This document shows positions 7,441 through 15,833 of a stretch of 64,000 nucleotides of DNA, one piece after another; within the stretch, counting starts at the first letter, position 1, and every line of letters begins with the position of its first letter. The notes beneath the pieces were generated by a model that ran no database searches, was not told the origin of the DNA, and was given only the letters and a program-made list of their open reading frames with translations. Origin of the DNA: Nakamurella silvestris (GTDB lineage: Bacteria; Actinomycetota; Actinomycetes; Mycobacteriales; Nakamurellaceae); assembly GCA_003576535.1 (NCBI GenBank), contig QXCQ01000018.1, positions 174,627 through 238,626 of the forward strand, read 5' to 3'. The translations under genes were made by a program, and so were the position numbers.

Positions 7441-10212
7441 ATGGCCGTTCGTAAGGCAGCTCCGGTCGATGGTGGCACCCGACTGGTGATCGTGGAGTCG
7501 CCGTCCAAGGCGAAGACGATCGCCGGGTATCTCGGCGCTGGCTACATCGTCGAATCCTCCGTCGGGCACATCCGCGACCTGCCCCGTGGCGCCGCCGACG
7601 TGCCCGCGAAGTACAAGGGTGAGCCCTGGGCGCGCCTGGGGGTCAACGTCGACCACGGGTTCGAGCCCCTGTACGTCGTCAGCCCGGAGAAGAAGGCTCA
7701 GGTCGCCAAGCTGAAGTCGCTGCTCGCCGGTGCCGACGAGCTCTACCTGGCGACAGATGAGGACCGGGAGGGCGAGGCCATCGCCTGGCACCTCCTGCAG
7801 GTCCTGAACCCGAAGGTCCCCGTCAAGCGAATGGTCTTCCACGAGATCACCGCGACGGCGATCCGGGCCGCCGCGGAGAACACCCGTGAACTGAACGACA
7901 ACCTGGTCGACGCCCAGGAGACCCGCCGGATCCTCGACCGTCTGTACGGCTACGAGGTCTCCCCGGTGCTGTGGAAGAAGGTCATGCCGAAGCTGTCGGC
8001 GGGCCGGGTCCAGTCCGTGGCCACCCGGCTGGTCGTCCAGCGGGAGCGGGCCAGGATGGCCTTCGTCTCGGGCACCTACTGGGGCCTGGACGTCACCCTG
8101 ACCACCACCGACAAGGTCAGCTTCACCGCCTCGCTGAACGCGGTCGACGGCCGGCGCCTGGCCACCGGCAAGGACTTCGACGAGTCCACCGGCGGTCTCA
8201 AGGCCGGCTCGAAGTCGCTGCTGCTCGACGAGGCCACCGCGCGTTCGCTCGCGGCCGCCCTGGACAACGGTCCGGCCACCGTCACCTCGGTGGAGGAGAA
8301 GCCGTACAGCCGCAAGCCCTACCCGCCGTTCATGACGTCGACCCTGCAGCAGGAGGCCGGCCGCAAACTCGGCTTCTCCTCCGACCGCACCATGCGTGCG
8401 GCGCAGCGGCTCTACGAGTCCGGCTTCATCACCTATATGCGTACCGACTCGACCACCCTGTCGGCGACGGCCCTGGAAGCGGCCCGGACCCAGGCCCGGG
8501 AGCTCTACGGCCCCGAGTACGTCCCGGCGACCCCGCGGGAGTACACCCGCAAGGTCAAGAACGCCCAGGAGGCGCACGAGGCCATCCGCCCGGCCGGTGA
8601 GTCCTTCCAGACTCCCGGTCAGATCGCCTCCTCCGTCGGGGCCGACGAGTTCCGCCTGTACGAGCTGATCTGGCAGCGGACCATCGCCTCGCAGATGGTC
8701 GACGCCAAGGGCCAGACCCTGTCCCTGCGGATCAACGCGATGGCTGGCACCACCGAGTGCACCTTCGCCGCCTCCGGTCGGACCATCACCTTCCCCGGTT
8801 TCCTGCGGGCCTACGTCGAGACGACGGACGCCGAAGCGGGCGGCGAGGCCGACGACGCCGAACGCCGGCTGCCGCAGCTGACCGAGGGCCAGAAGCTGAC
8901 CGCCACCGATCTGACCCCCGGCGGACACAACACCTCCCCGCCGGCCCGGTACACCGAGCCCTCGCTGAACAAGGCGCTGGAGGACCTGGGCATCGGTCGT
9001 CCGTCGACCTACGCCTCGATCATCCGCACCATCACCGAGCGCGGGTACGTGTGGAAGAAGGGCCAGGCGCTGATCCCGTCCTGGATCGCCTTCGCCGTCG
9101 TCGGTCTGCTGGAGCAGCACTTCGCCCGGCTGGTGGACTACGACTTCACCGCGGCGATGGAGGACGAACTCGACCACATCGCCGACGGCCAGCTCGGGCG
9201 CACCGAGTGGCTGACCTCCTTCTACTTCGGCGGGGACACCGGGCCGCAGGGCTCGGTCGGACGCTCCGGTGGGCTGAAGAAGCTGGTCGGGGAGAACCTC
9301 GAGGACATCGACGCCCGGGAGATCAACTCCCTGCCGATCACCATCGACTCCCAGGGCCGTCAGGTCCTGGTCCGGGTCGGCCGGTTCGGCCCGTACCTGG
9401 AGCGACCGGGTGCCGAGGAGGGTGAGCTGGAACGGGCGAACCTGCCCGAGGAACTGGCCCCCGACGAGGTGACCCCGGAGCTGGTCGAGGAGCTGTTCGC
9501 CAAGGCCGAGACCGGCGACCAGATCCTCGGCAACGACCCGACCACCGGCCACCCGATCGTCGCCAAGGACGGTCGCTTCGGTGCCTACGTCACCGAGGTG
9601 CTGCCCGAGGACACCCCGACCAAGGGGAAGAACGCGGTCAAACCGCGGACGGCCTCCCTGTTCAAGAACATGTCCTTGGAGACGGTGACGCTGGAGGACG
9701 CGGTCCGTCTGCTGACCCTGCCGCGTACCGTCGGGGTCGACCCGGAGACCGGAGCGGAGATCACCGCCCAGAACGGCCGGTACGGCCCGTACCTCAAGCG
9801 GGGCACGGACTCTCGGTCGCTCACCGATGAAGAGCAGCTGTTCACCGTGACGCTGGAGGAGGCGCTGGCGATCTACGCCCAGCCCAAGACCCGTGGTCGT
9901 ACGGCCGCCGCTGCCCCGCCGCTGCGCGAGGTCGGGGTGGACCCGGTGACGGAGAAGCCGATGGTGATCAAGGACGGCCGCTTCGGTCCGTACGTCACCG
10001 ACGGGGAGACCAACGCCTCCCTCCGCAAGGGGGACACGGTCGAGGAGCTGACCGTGGAGCGGGGCGCCGAGTTGCTGGCCGACCGCCGGGCACGTGGGCC
10101 GGCACCGAAGAAGGCCAAGGCCCCGGCGAAGAAGCCCGCCGCCACCACCAAGCGGACCGTCGCGGCGAAGAAACCCGCGGCCAAGAAACCGGCGGCCAAG
10201 ACCACCAGCTGA
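7441..10212 (+). CDS. topA: DNA topoisomerase I (type IA)
   Basis: A 923-residue enzyme that relaxes negative supercoils by cutting one strand and passing the other. The N-terminal TOPRIM domain begins RLVIVESPSKAKTIAGYLG and has the metal-binding box DEDREGEAIAW. The active-site tyrosine lies in FITYMRTDSTTLS (Tyr332). The C-terminal half has four repeats of the GRFGPYL/V type and ends in an actinobacterial lysine/alanine-rich tail (KKPAAKKPAAK). Zinc-finger cysteines are absent, as usual in this phylum. AAGGAG at 7422-7427 is 13 bases from the ATG. A 7-codon GTG reading frame (7431-7454) overlaps the start and is probably meaningless. Confidence 0.97.
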   Translation: MAVRKAAPVDGGTRLVIVESPSKAKTIAGYLGAGYIVESSVGHIRDLPRGAADVPAKYKGEPWARLGVNVDHGFEPLYVVSPEKKAQVAKLKSLLAGADELYLATDEDREGEAIAWHLLQVLNPKVPVKRMVFHEITATAIRAAAENTRELNDNLVDAQETRRILDRLYGYEVSPVLWKKVMPKLSAGRVQSVATRLVVQRERARMAFVSGTYWGLDVTLTTTDKVSFTASLNAVDGRRLATGKDFDESTGGLKAGSKSLLLDEATARSLAAALDNGPATVTSVEEKPYSRKPYPPFMTSTLQQEAGRKLGFSSDRTMRAAQRLYESGFITYMRTDSTTLSATALEAARTQARELYGPEYVPATPREYTRKVKNAQEAHEAIRPAGESFQTPGQIASSVGADEFRLYELIWQRTIASQMVDAKGQTLSLRINAMAGTTECTFAASGRTITFPGFLRAYVETTDAEAGGEADDAERRLPQLTEGQKLTATDLTPGGHNTSPPARYTEPSLNKALEDLGIGRPSTYASIIRTITERGYVWKKGQALIPSWIAFAVVGLLEQHFARLVDYDFTAAMEDELDHIADGQLGRTEWLTSFYFGGDTGPQGSVGRSGGLKKLVGENLEDIDAREINSLPITIDSQGRQVLVRVGRFGPYLERPGAEEGELERANLPEELAPDEVTPELVEELFAKAETGDQILGNDPTTGHPIVAKDGRFGAYVTEVLPEDTPTKGKNAVKPRTASLFKNMSLETVTLEDAVRLLTLPRTVGVDPETGAEITAQNGRYGPYLKRGTDSRSLTDEEQLFTVTLEEALAIYAQPKTRGRTAAAAPPLREVGVDPVTEKPMVIKDGRFGPYVTDGETNASLRKGDTVEELTVERGAELLADRRARGPAPKKAKAPAKKPAATTKRTVAAKKPAAKKPAAKTTS

Positions 10213-10218
10213 TCCTCA

Positions 10219-10261
10219 CACGGCCGTCCCACCGGAGTCTTCCACCGGCGGGGCGGCCGTG
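10219..10261 (+). terminator. Hairpin after topA
   Basis: The arms 10219-10235 (CACGGCCGTCCCACCGG) and 10245-10261 pair over 17 bases with two wobble pairs around a 9-base loop. It starts 6 bases after the topA stop. Confidence 0.75.
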
Positions 10262-10314
10262 CTGGTTTCCCCAGGGTTCCCCCGACCTCGGCGTTTCGAG
10301 CCTAGGATCGGCCT

Positions 10315-11028
10315 ATGACGAGTCCTCGGAAGACCGAACCGGTGTTCCTCGACGCCCTCGCAGGTCCGTCCGGGACGCAGGAGCAGACGACCCGGCTGAC
10401 CGTCCCCCGCACCTTCCCGGACGCCACGGCGGCGATCCCGGTGGTGCGACCCGGCCGAGCCGCCCCTGAGGAGTATCCGCCGTTCCGGCTGCCGCCCATC
10501 CAGCTCCCACCCGACCTGGTGTCGCCGCCGGTGCGCCGCCAGGCGGCCCCGCTGCCCCCGGTCGGACGGCCGGGCATGCGCCCCGTTCCGGTGCCCCCCA
10601 CCGCCTACGGCCCGCCTGCCGGGTACGGTCCGCCTGTGCAGGTGCCCGGCGCGGCCGCGTTCGGGCAGCCGCAGATGCCGCTGGGCCTGGAATGGCTGGC
10701 CGACGCCTATCGGCAGAACGTGGTGGCGGCCCAGCAGGCCCTGGTGCAGAACCCGGCGGCCATGCCGGGGCAGTTCGCCCCGTCACCTGCGCCCGGTCGG
10801 CTCGCTCCGGGGGAGTTCCGTACCTCCACGCGGGCCGAGCTGCGCTCCAGCTACGTGCCGACCCCGCCGGTGGTCGATCCGTCGGCAGGTTCGCGGGGCC
10901 AGAACTCGAACAAGGGCTCGACCATGTTCGCGCTGCTGTTCGTCATCGTGCTGATCCTGGCCTTCACGAATCTCGGTGACGAGCTGATGGACTGGCTCAA
11001 GTCGGTGTTCGACCAGGTCGGCAAGTAG
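10315..11028 (+). CDS. Proline-rich protein with one C-terminal membrane helix
   Basis: A 237-residue protein of unknown function. Residues 1 to about 185 are disordered and rich in Pro, Ala, Gly and Arg, with PPxYGPP-like stretches (PTAYGPPAGYGPPVQVP). A single hydrophobic helix MFALLFVIVLILAFTNL follows at about residues 204-220, and then a short amphipathic tail ending DWLKSVFDQVGK. It has no signal peptide, so it is probably tail-anchored with the long proline-rich part in the cytoplasm. It lies between topA and holB on the same strand. Conservation could not be tested here. Confidence 0.7.
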   Translation: MTSPRKTEPVFLDALAGPSGTQEQTTRLTVPRTFPDATAAIPVVRPGRAAPEEYPPFRLPPIQLPPDLVSPPVRRQAAPLPPVGRPGMRPVPVPPTAYGPPAGYGPPVQVPGAAAFGQPQMPLGLEWLADAYRQNVVAAQQALVQNPAAMPGQFAPSPAPGRLAPGEFRTSTRAELRSSYVPTPPVVDPSAGSRGQNSNKGSTMFALLFVIVLILAFTNLGDELMDWLKSVFDQVGK

Positions 11029-11117
11029 CTCCTCGGTCCTGCGGATGCCGGGTGGGGCGGAGCGTCGGTGGAACTCCGTAGGCTGAGGGTGGACGATCCG
11101 GTCGGCAGGAGTGGGGT

Positions 11118-12341
11118 GTGGTGATGACGGTGGGGACGCACCCCGACGCCGCGGTCGAGCAGGAGCCGGGTGTCTTCGGTGACCTGGTTGGTCAGGGACC
11201 GGCGATCGCGGTGTTGCGCGCCGCCGTGGCGGCCACCCACCTCGACGAAGGGGTCCCGACCTCGGCGATGACGCACGCCTGGCTGTTCACCGGCCCGGCC
11301 GGCTCCGGTCGCTCGGTGGCGGCGCGGGCCTTCGCCGCGGCCCTGGAATGCCCCGACCGTGGGTGCGGGCACTGTTCGCACTGCCGGACCGTGCTGAGCG
11401 GCACCCACGCCGACGTCCGGGCGGTCAACCCGGAGGGTCTGACGATCTCGGTGAAGGAGATGCGGGCGGTGGTGCAGGAGGCTGCCCGGAAACCGTCCAC
11501 GGCCGCCTGGCAGATCGTGCTGATCGAGGACGCCGACCGGTTGACCGAGGGGGCGTCGAACGCACTGCTGAAGGCCGTGGAGGAGCCGCCGCCGCACACC
11601 GTATTCCTGTTGTGCGCCCCCTCCACCCACCCGGAGGACGTCTCGGTGACCATCCGGTCGCGGTGCCGCGTACTGGCCCTGCAGACGCCGTCCGTGGACG
11701 CCATCGCCGAGGTGCTGCAGCGTCGGGACGGGATCGACGAGTCGATGGCCCGTTGGGCAGCCTCGGTGTGCGCCGGCCACGTCGGTCGTGCCCGACGTCT
11801 GGCCCGGGACGAGGAGTCCCGGGAAAAGCGCAGCGAGGTGCTGCAGATCCCGGCCCAGATGCGCAGCCTCGGGGATGTGTACGTCGCAGCGGCCTCGTTG
11901 GTGGATTCGGCCAAGGGGGAGGCCAAGGCCATGTCCGACCGGCGGGATGCCGGCGAGATCGAAGAACTGAAGATGTCCCTCGGTGCGGGTGGCACCGGCA
12001 AGGGAGCGGTCGGGGCGGCCCGTGGGTCGGCCGGGATCGTCAAGGAGTTGGAGCGGCGGCAGAAGTCCCGGTCCACCCGGACCGAACGGGATGTCCTCGA
12101 CCGGGCGCTGATCGACCTGTCCGGTTTCTACCGGGACGTGGTCGTCGTCGCGTCTAAGGCGAGCATCCCGCTGACGAATCCGGATGTGCTCGGAGACGTC
12201 GAGATCGCTGCCGCCCGAATCGGCGCGGAAGGGGCGCTGCGCCGTCTCGACGCCATCCTGGCCTGTCGGGAGGCGATCGAGGCGAACGTGAAACCGCAGA
12301 TCGCGGTCGAGGCGCTGATGATGAGGCTGCTGACCGGCTGA
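11118..12341 (+). CDS. holB: DNA polymerase III subunit delta' (clamp-loader)
   Basis: A 407-residue AAA+ clamp-loader subunit that helps load the sliding clamp during replication. The P-loop region is FTGPAGSGRS, with Arg in place of the Walker Lys, consistent with delta' not hydrolysing ATP. The zinc module CPDRGCGHCSHC follows. The Walker B-like IVLIEDADRLTEGASNALLK and the sensor region IRSRCRVLAL are typical. The start is one of three consecutive in-frame codons GTG-GTG-ATG (11118-11126). CAGGAG at 11106-11111 favours a GTG. The PSP1 gene follows after 54 bases, an arrangement like the holB-yaaT pair of Firmicutes. Confidence 0.93.
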   Translation: MVMTVGTHPDAAVEQEPGVFGDLVGQGPAIAVLRAAVAATHLDEGVPTSAMTHAWLFTGPAGSGRSVAARAFAAALECPDRGCGHCSHCRTVLSGTHADVRAVNPEGLTISVKEMRAVVQEAARKPSTAAWQIVLIEDADRLTEGASNALLKAVEEPPPHTVFLLCAPSTHPEDVSVTIRSRCRVLALQTPSVDAIAEVLQRRDGIDESMARWAASVCAGHVGRARRLARDEESREKRSEVLQIPAQMRSLGDVYVAAASLVDSAKGEAKAMSDRRDAGEIEELKMSLGAGGTGKGAVGAARGSAGIVKELERRQKSRSTRTERDVLDRALIDLSGFYRDVVVVASKASIPLTNPDVLGDVEIAAARIGAEGALRRLDAILACREAIEANVKPQIAVEALMMRLLTG

Positions 12342-12395
12342 TCGTCGGCGCGGCCCCTCGCCGTGTGTTCGTGTTGAGGCGAGGCAGCGCGTACC

Positions 12396-13226
12396 GTGAC
12401 CGGCATGGGCATGCTCTGCGCGGTGGTGTTCACCAAGAACGGGCAGCTTTTTTACGCTGATCCGGGTGAGTTGAGGCCGGAGGTCGGCCAGGCTGTTCTC
12501 TATCCGACCGAACAAGGACCGATCGCCGCGACGGTGATCTGGGCCGCCGAGTACAGCTCGGAGGAGACCGAGGGTTTCCCGGTGCTCCAGGGGCTGGCCA
12601 CCGAGGTCGACACCGAGACGGTGGAGGAACTGCGCAAGGTCAAGGCGCGGACCCTGGTCGCCACCCGGCGGCTGGTGCGCATCCACAGCCTGCCGATGAA
12701 GATCCTGGCGGTGGACCCGCAGCTGACGACCGGGAAGACCGTCGTCTACTACTCCTCCCCGGAGACCGTCGATTTCCGATCCCTGCTGCGCGACCTGTCG
12801 TCGACGCTCAAGGCGCGGGTGGAACTGCGTCAGGTGACGGACCGCGATGCGGTCAAGGTGACCGGCGCGATCGGTTCCTGCGGCCGTGACACCTGCTGTT
12901 CGACGTTCCTGCGCGACTACGAGCCGGTGACACTGGCGATGGCACGCGACCAGGACCTGCCGGCGAACCCGATGCGGATCTCGGGGGCCTGCGGTCGGCT
13001 GATGTGCTGCCTGAAGTACGAGCACCCGTTCTACAACGAGTTCAAGTCCACCGCCCCGGCGATCGGCGAACGGGTCGACTCCCCGGCGGGGGAGGGCATC
13101 GTGGTCGGCCACAACGTGCTCGAGGACTCGGTGGTGCTCAAACTGGCCGCCGACGGCTCTCGCGAGGTGTGCTCCAAGGCTTCGGTGTGCGGTGCGCGGA
13201 AGGCGTACAACACCCGGTCGCACTAG
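12396..13226 (+). CDS. PSP1-domain protein (RicT/YaaT family)
   Basis: A 276-residue cytoplasmic protein with the PSP1 C-terminal domain. Its signature cysteine groups are present: SCGRDTCCSTFLRDYEP and SGACGRLMCCLKYE, plus a later VCSKASVCG. In Bacillus, RicT forms an iron-sulphur complex with RicA and RicF that affects RNA processing and development. Neither partner is in this window, so the function here is open. Starts are GTG 12396 or, equally likely, ATG 12405 or ATG 12411, the latter giving MLCAVVFTKNGQ. It is co-directional with holB and upstream of tRNA-Thr. Confidence 0.9.
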   Translation: MTGMGMLCAVVFTKNGQLFYADPGELRPEVGQAVLYPTEQGPIAATVIWAAEYSSEETEGFPVLQGLATEVDTETVEELRKVKARTLVATRRLVRIHSLPMKILAVDPQLTTGKTVVYYSSPETVDFRSLLRDLSSTLKARVELRQVTDRDAVKVTGAIGSCGRDTCCSTFLRDYEPVTLAMARDQDLPANPMRISGACGRLMCCLKYEHPFYNEFKSTAPAIGERVDSPAGEGIVVGHNVLEDSVVLKLAADGSREVCSKASVCGARKAYNTRSH

Positions 13227-13354
13227 GTGCGTCGGGCCCGGATCCGGTTGTGCCGTACCGGGTACGGGCGCGAGGCCGGGCCTGGGCTTGCGGGTGCGGG
13301 CCCGCTACCAGCGGATTTGTCCCCGGGCTCCAGGCCGGTAGAGTATCGAGCGCT

Positions 13355-13430
13355 GCCCCTTTAGCTCAGTCGGTAGAGCATCTCACTCGTAATGAGAAGG
13401 TCAACGGTTCGATTCCGTTAGGGGGCTCCA
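13355..13430 (+). tRNA. tRNA-Thr (anticodon CGT)
   Basis: A full cloverleaf. The acceptor GCCCCTT pairs with AGGGGGC. The D stem is GCTC/GAGC. The anticodon stem TCTCA/TGAGA encloses loop CTCGTAA with CGT at 13388-13390. The T arm is AACGG-TTCGATT-CCGTT. Discriminator T is followed by an encoded CCA. Confidence 0.97.
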
Positions 13431-13435
13431 CCCTC

Positions 13436-13475
13436 AAGGGCCCGTGATCAGGCGAAAGTCTGGTCGCGGGCCCTT
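13436..13475 (+). terminator. Terminator of tRNA-Thr
   Basis: Outer arms AAGGGCCCG (13436-13444) and CGGGCCCTT (13467-13475) enclose an inner GATCAGG/CTGGTC stem, with TTTGTGTTT following. It lies directly after the tRNA 3' end. Confidence 0.8.
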
Positions 13476-13505
13476 TGTGTTTCCGAGTTCCCCCCGCCCG
13501 GGCCC

Positions 13506-13571
13506 GACCGCGCTCCGTGCCGACTTCCGCGCTGCATGCAGCGAGCGCGATTGTCGAGAACGCGCGCGGTC
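13506..13571. repeat. Nested palindrome, family B, copy 1
   Basis: Outer arms GACCGCGC (13506-13513) and GCGCGGTC (13564-13571) enclose CGCGCTGCATGCAGCGAGCG and the family signature GCGCGATTGTCG. Related copies are at 15073-15148, 23275-23336 and 50585-50646. This copy lies in the gap between tRNA-Thr and the fic gene. The 20-bp sequence CCCCGCCCGGGCCCGACCGC, which overlaps its left arm (13492-13511), recurs exactly at 13661-13680. Confidence 0.8.
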
Positions 13572-13746
13572 CGCACCGGCCCGGGACACCCATCCCTGTC
13601 GAGTGGACTCTCACACCCCACTTTCTGAGGTGTGGGAGCCCGCTCGCGAGTCTTCGGTGGCCCCGCCCGGGCCCGACCGCATCCAAGATCATCGATGGAG
13701 CCGGTTCCCGTGGTCGACCACAATGAAGCATTGAGAGTTGCTTGCC

Positions 13747-13779
13747 ATCGTAATGGCGCATAATATCTATCATTACGAT
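13747..13779. promoter_or_regulatory. Inverted repeat in the fic promoter region (candidate operator)
   Basis: Perfect 9-bp arms ATCGTAATG (13747-13755) and CATTACGAT (13771-13779) flank an AT-rich centre containing CATAATATC, which could be a -10 element. It ends 22 bases before the fic ATG. Because the Fic protein appears to carry a C-terminal winged-helix domain, autoregulation through this site is plausible. Confidence 0.55.
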
Positions 13780-13801
13780 CTCGAGAGAGCAGGTACGGAT
13801 C

Positions 13802-14938
13802 ATGCTGTACGAAGCACCTGAGCTCGGTCCGGACGAGCAGCGTGTCGCCGACCAGATCGATGACCTCAAGGCCAAGCTCAAGCTTCAACTCCACGAACCG
13901 CGGCGGTGGAGCGGGTCGCTCCGCCGCCTGACATTGGCCAGGAACATTCAAGGTTCCAACAGCATCGAGGGGTTCACCGCTGCGCTGGATGATGCGGCGG
14001 CCATCGCTCTCGGTGAGGAGCCGATGGATGCCTCTGTTGAGACCGGTCATGCTCTTGCCGGTTACCGCGATGCCATGACCTACGTGCTGCAGCTTGCCGC
14101 CGATCAGGACTTCGAGTACTCCACCCAGCTGCTGAAGTCGCTGCACTTCATGATGGCCCACTACTCCCTGGCGAACCGCCCAGGCCGTTGGCGGCAGGGG
14201 GCGATCTACGTGCACGACGAGGAGTCGGGGGAGATCGTCCACGAGGGCGCGGACATCGATGAGGTCAACGATCTGATGCGTGCACTCGCCGATGGTCTCA
14301 ACCGCCACGAGTCCTCCCCTGTCGTGGCGGCGGGCATGGCCCATCTGAACCTGGTCATGATCCACCCGTTCCGGGACGGCAACGGACGAATGGCGCGATG
14401 CCTGCAGAGCCTCGTCCTTGCCCGCGGTGGAGTCCTGTCACCGGTATTCATGAGCATCGAGGAGTACCTCGGGAAGAACACGGCCGAGTACTACCGGGTG
14501 CTCGGCGAGGTCGGCGGTGGGAGTTGGCAGCCGGAACGTAGCGCCAGGCCGTGGATCCGGTTCGTCCTGAAGGCCCATCTGCGGCAGGCGGGGACGGTCC
14601 GGCAGCGGGTCCGGGACGCCGAACTTCTGTGGAGCAAACTGACGACCCTGGTGAGCGCTGATGATCGGGCGATCATGGCACTGTTCGACGCAGCCATGGG
14701 CATGAGAATCCGGCGGTCCACCTATATTGCAATGGTGTCTGATCTGGGGGAACAGATCTCCGACCAGACGGCGAGCAGAGACCTCAAGGCGTTGTGCGAC
14801 GCGGGCTGGCTGGAGCCCCGAGGTGAGCGGCGTGGACGGCACTACGTCGCAGGCGCACCCGTCGTGGAGTTGCGCAGGAGCGTGGTCAAGGCGAGGAGTC
14901 CTCGGGAGGACCGGGACCCCTTCGAGCCGCCCGTGTGA
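13802..14938 (+). CDS. Fic family protein (AMPylase type) with C-terminal winged helix
   Basis: A 378-residue protein. The central Fic core has the canonical motif HPFRDGNGRMAR with His188, the base that transfers AMP or a similar moiety from a nucleotide to a target hydroxyl. Upstream, QGSNSIEGF carries the SxxxE(G/N)-type inhibitory helix (Glu56), so this is a class II Fic with built-in auto-inhibition. The C-terminal 90 residues (about 280-370) look like a winged helix-turn-helix (DQTASRDLKALCDAGWLEP). The target is unknown. There is no separate antitoxin gene. An inverted repeat lies in the promoter region, and family B palindromes flank the gene on both sides. Confidence 0.93.
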   Translation: MLYEAPELGPDEQRVADQIDDLKAKLKLQLHEPRRWSGSLRRLTLARNIQGSNSIEGFTAALDDAAAIALGEEPMDASVETGHALAGYRDAMTYVLQLAADQDFEYSTQLLKSLHFMMAHYSLANRPGRWRQGAIYVHDEESGEIVHEGADIDEVNDLMRALADGLNRHESSPVVAAGMAHLNLVMIHPFRDGNGRMARCLQSLVLARGGVLSPVFMSIEEYLGKNTAEYYRVLGEVGGGSWQPERSARPWIRFVLKAHLRQAGTVRQRVRDAELLWSKLTTLVSADDRAIMALFDAAMGMRIRRSTYIAMVSDLGEQISDQTASRDLKALCDAGWLEPRGERRGRHYVAGAPVVELRRSVVKARSPREDRDPFEPPV

Positions 14939-15072
14939 TCCGTCGACCGGCGGGTCCGGGACGATCCGGCGCTGACGCGTGAGGGCGAAGGGCCGGTGCG
15001 GGCCGCTCCACATGGTGTGGCTGGTGCGTGGGTAATCCTTCGGCAAGGGACGGAGTGTCCGGCAGCGAACAT

Positions 15073-15148
15073 CGCCGACCGCGCTCCTTTCCTACTCCCG
15101 CGCAGTGTCCAGGGAGCGCGATTGTCGAGCAAGAGCGCGGTATCGGCG
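15073..15148. repeat. Nested palindrome, family B, copy 2
   Basis: CGCCGACCGCGCTC at 15073-15086 pairs with GAGCGCGG (15133-15140) and TCGGCG (15143-15148), with a 2-base bulge. The inner part contains the signature GAGCGCGATTGTCGAG (15114-15129). It lies between the converging fic and methyltransferase genes. Confidence 0.75.
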
Positions 15149-15190
15149 CTCCTGCCAACGGCACCCGCACAGCGAGGGTCCCATCAGCGA

Positions 15191-15793
15191 TCAGGGCTTG
15201 TCCCACCGAATCACGTACCGCCACATCGGAAGCCGTTTCCACCTCGACCCGGGCAGCACCGAGGCCGCCACCTTCCGCACCTGGGTGTAGGTGTGCGGCG
15301 GGGGCCAGACGGTCGGCGCGGTGTGCTCCCACATCTGACGTGATCGACCGTACCAACGGTGCTGCACCGCCCCGGCGAGGTCGTACGCGCGGTCCACCGG
15401 ACGGCTGCTCCGGGCCAGCCCGATGATCACCAGGGACCCTCCGCGCGCGGTGAGGTCGCCGAGTCGGGCCAACGTGCGAGGCAGGTCCGGCAGATGGTGC
15501 ACGGTCGCAACCGAGGTCACCAGGTCGAAGGACGCCGGCACCAGGGGATGGGTCAACACATCGCCCAGAACCCAGTTCACCCCCGGGTCCTCCGCCCGCG
15601 CCGAGACCAGAACCTGGGCATCGGTGTCGATACCGGTCACCGAGGGAACGCGCCGGTGCAGCGCGGCCGCGAGCACCCCGTTGCCGGTTCCGACGTCCAG
15701 GGCGGTCCGTGCCCGCGGCGGCACCGCTTCCAGGACGTACGAGTGGTAATGGATGTTGTGGTTCCACCGCTCGTCATGCCGGAGGGAGGTCAC
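15191..15793 (-). CDS. Class I SAM-dependent methyltransferase
   Basis: A 200-residue cytoplasmic methyltransferase. Motif I is ALDVGTGNGVLAAAL (SAM binding), followed by an acidic motif II in VTGIDTDAQ, then GDVLTHPL and the post-motif FDLVTSVATVHHLPDL. The C-terminal part is basic and aromatic (RWYGRSRQMWEHT). I placed the start at GTG 15791-15793 (MTSLRHDERWNHNIHYHS), just after GGAGGGG. The frame is open upstream but that stretch has no family character. The substrate cannot be inferred, though the family includes small-molecule methyltransferases. It is transcribed alone, converging on fic. Confidence 0.88.
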   Translation of the reverse strand: MTSLRHDERWNHNIHYHSYVLEAVPPRARTALDVGTGNGVLAAALHRRVPSVTGIDTDAQVLVSARAEDPGVNWVLGDVLTHPLVPASFDLVTSVATVHHLPDLPRTLARLGDLTARGGSLVIIGLARSSRPVDRAYDLAGAVQHRWYGRSRQMWEHTAPTVWPPPHTYTQVRKVAASVLPGSRWKRLPMWRYVIRWDKP

Positions 15794-15833
15794 CCCTCCA
15801 GCATGACGGACCACGGACGGCTTCGTACAAGAT

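Noticed and set aside
7431-7454. 7-codon frame overlapping the topA start as a leader peptide
   Set aside because: The GTG is only 3 bases from the ribosome-binding site and the peptide has no features. Chance is enough to explain it.
6475-9552. 1025-codon minus-strand frame opposite topA
   Set aside because: Low-complexity antisense translation. The plus strand encodes topA with all catalytic motifs.
10851-13223. 790-codon minus-strand frame opposite holB and the PSP1 gene
   Set aside because: Antisense shadow covering two well-supported genes on the plus strand.
13355-13680. tRNA-Thr as an integration site for an element carrying fic
   Set aside because: No copy of the tRNA 3' end is found downstream and there is no integrase. 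The 20-bp repeat (13492-13511 and 13661-13680) does not match the tRNA.
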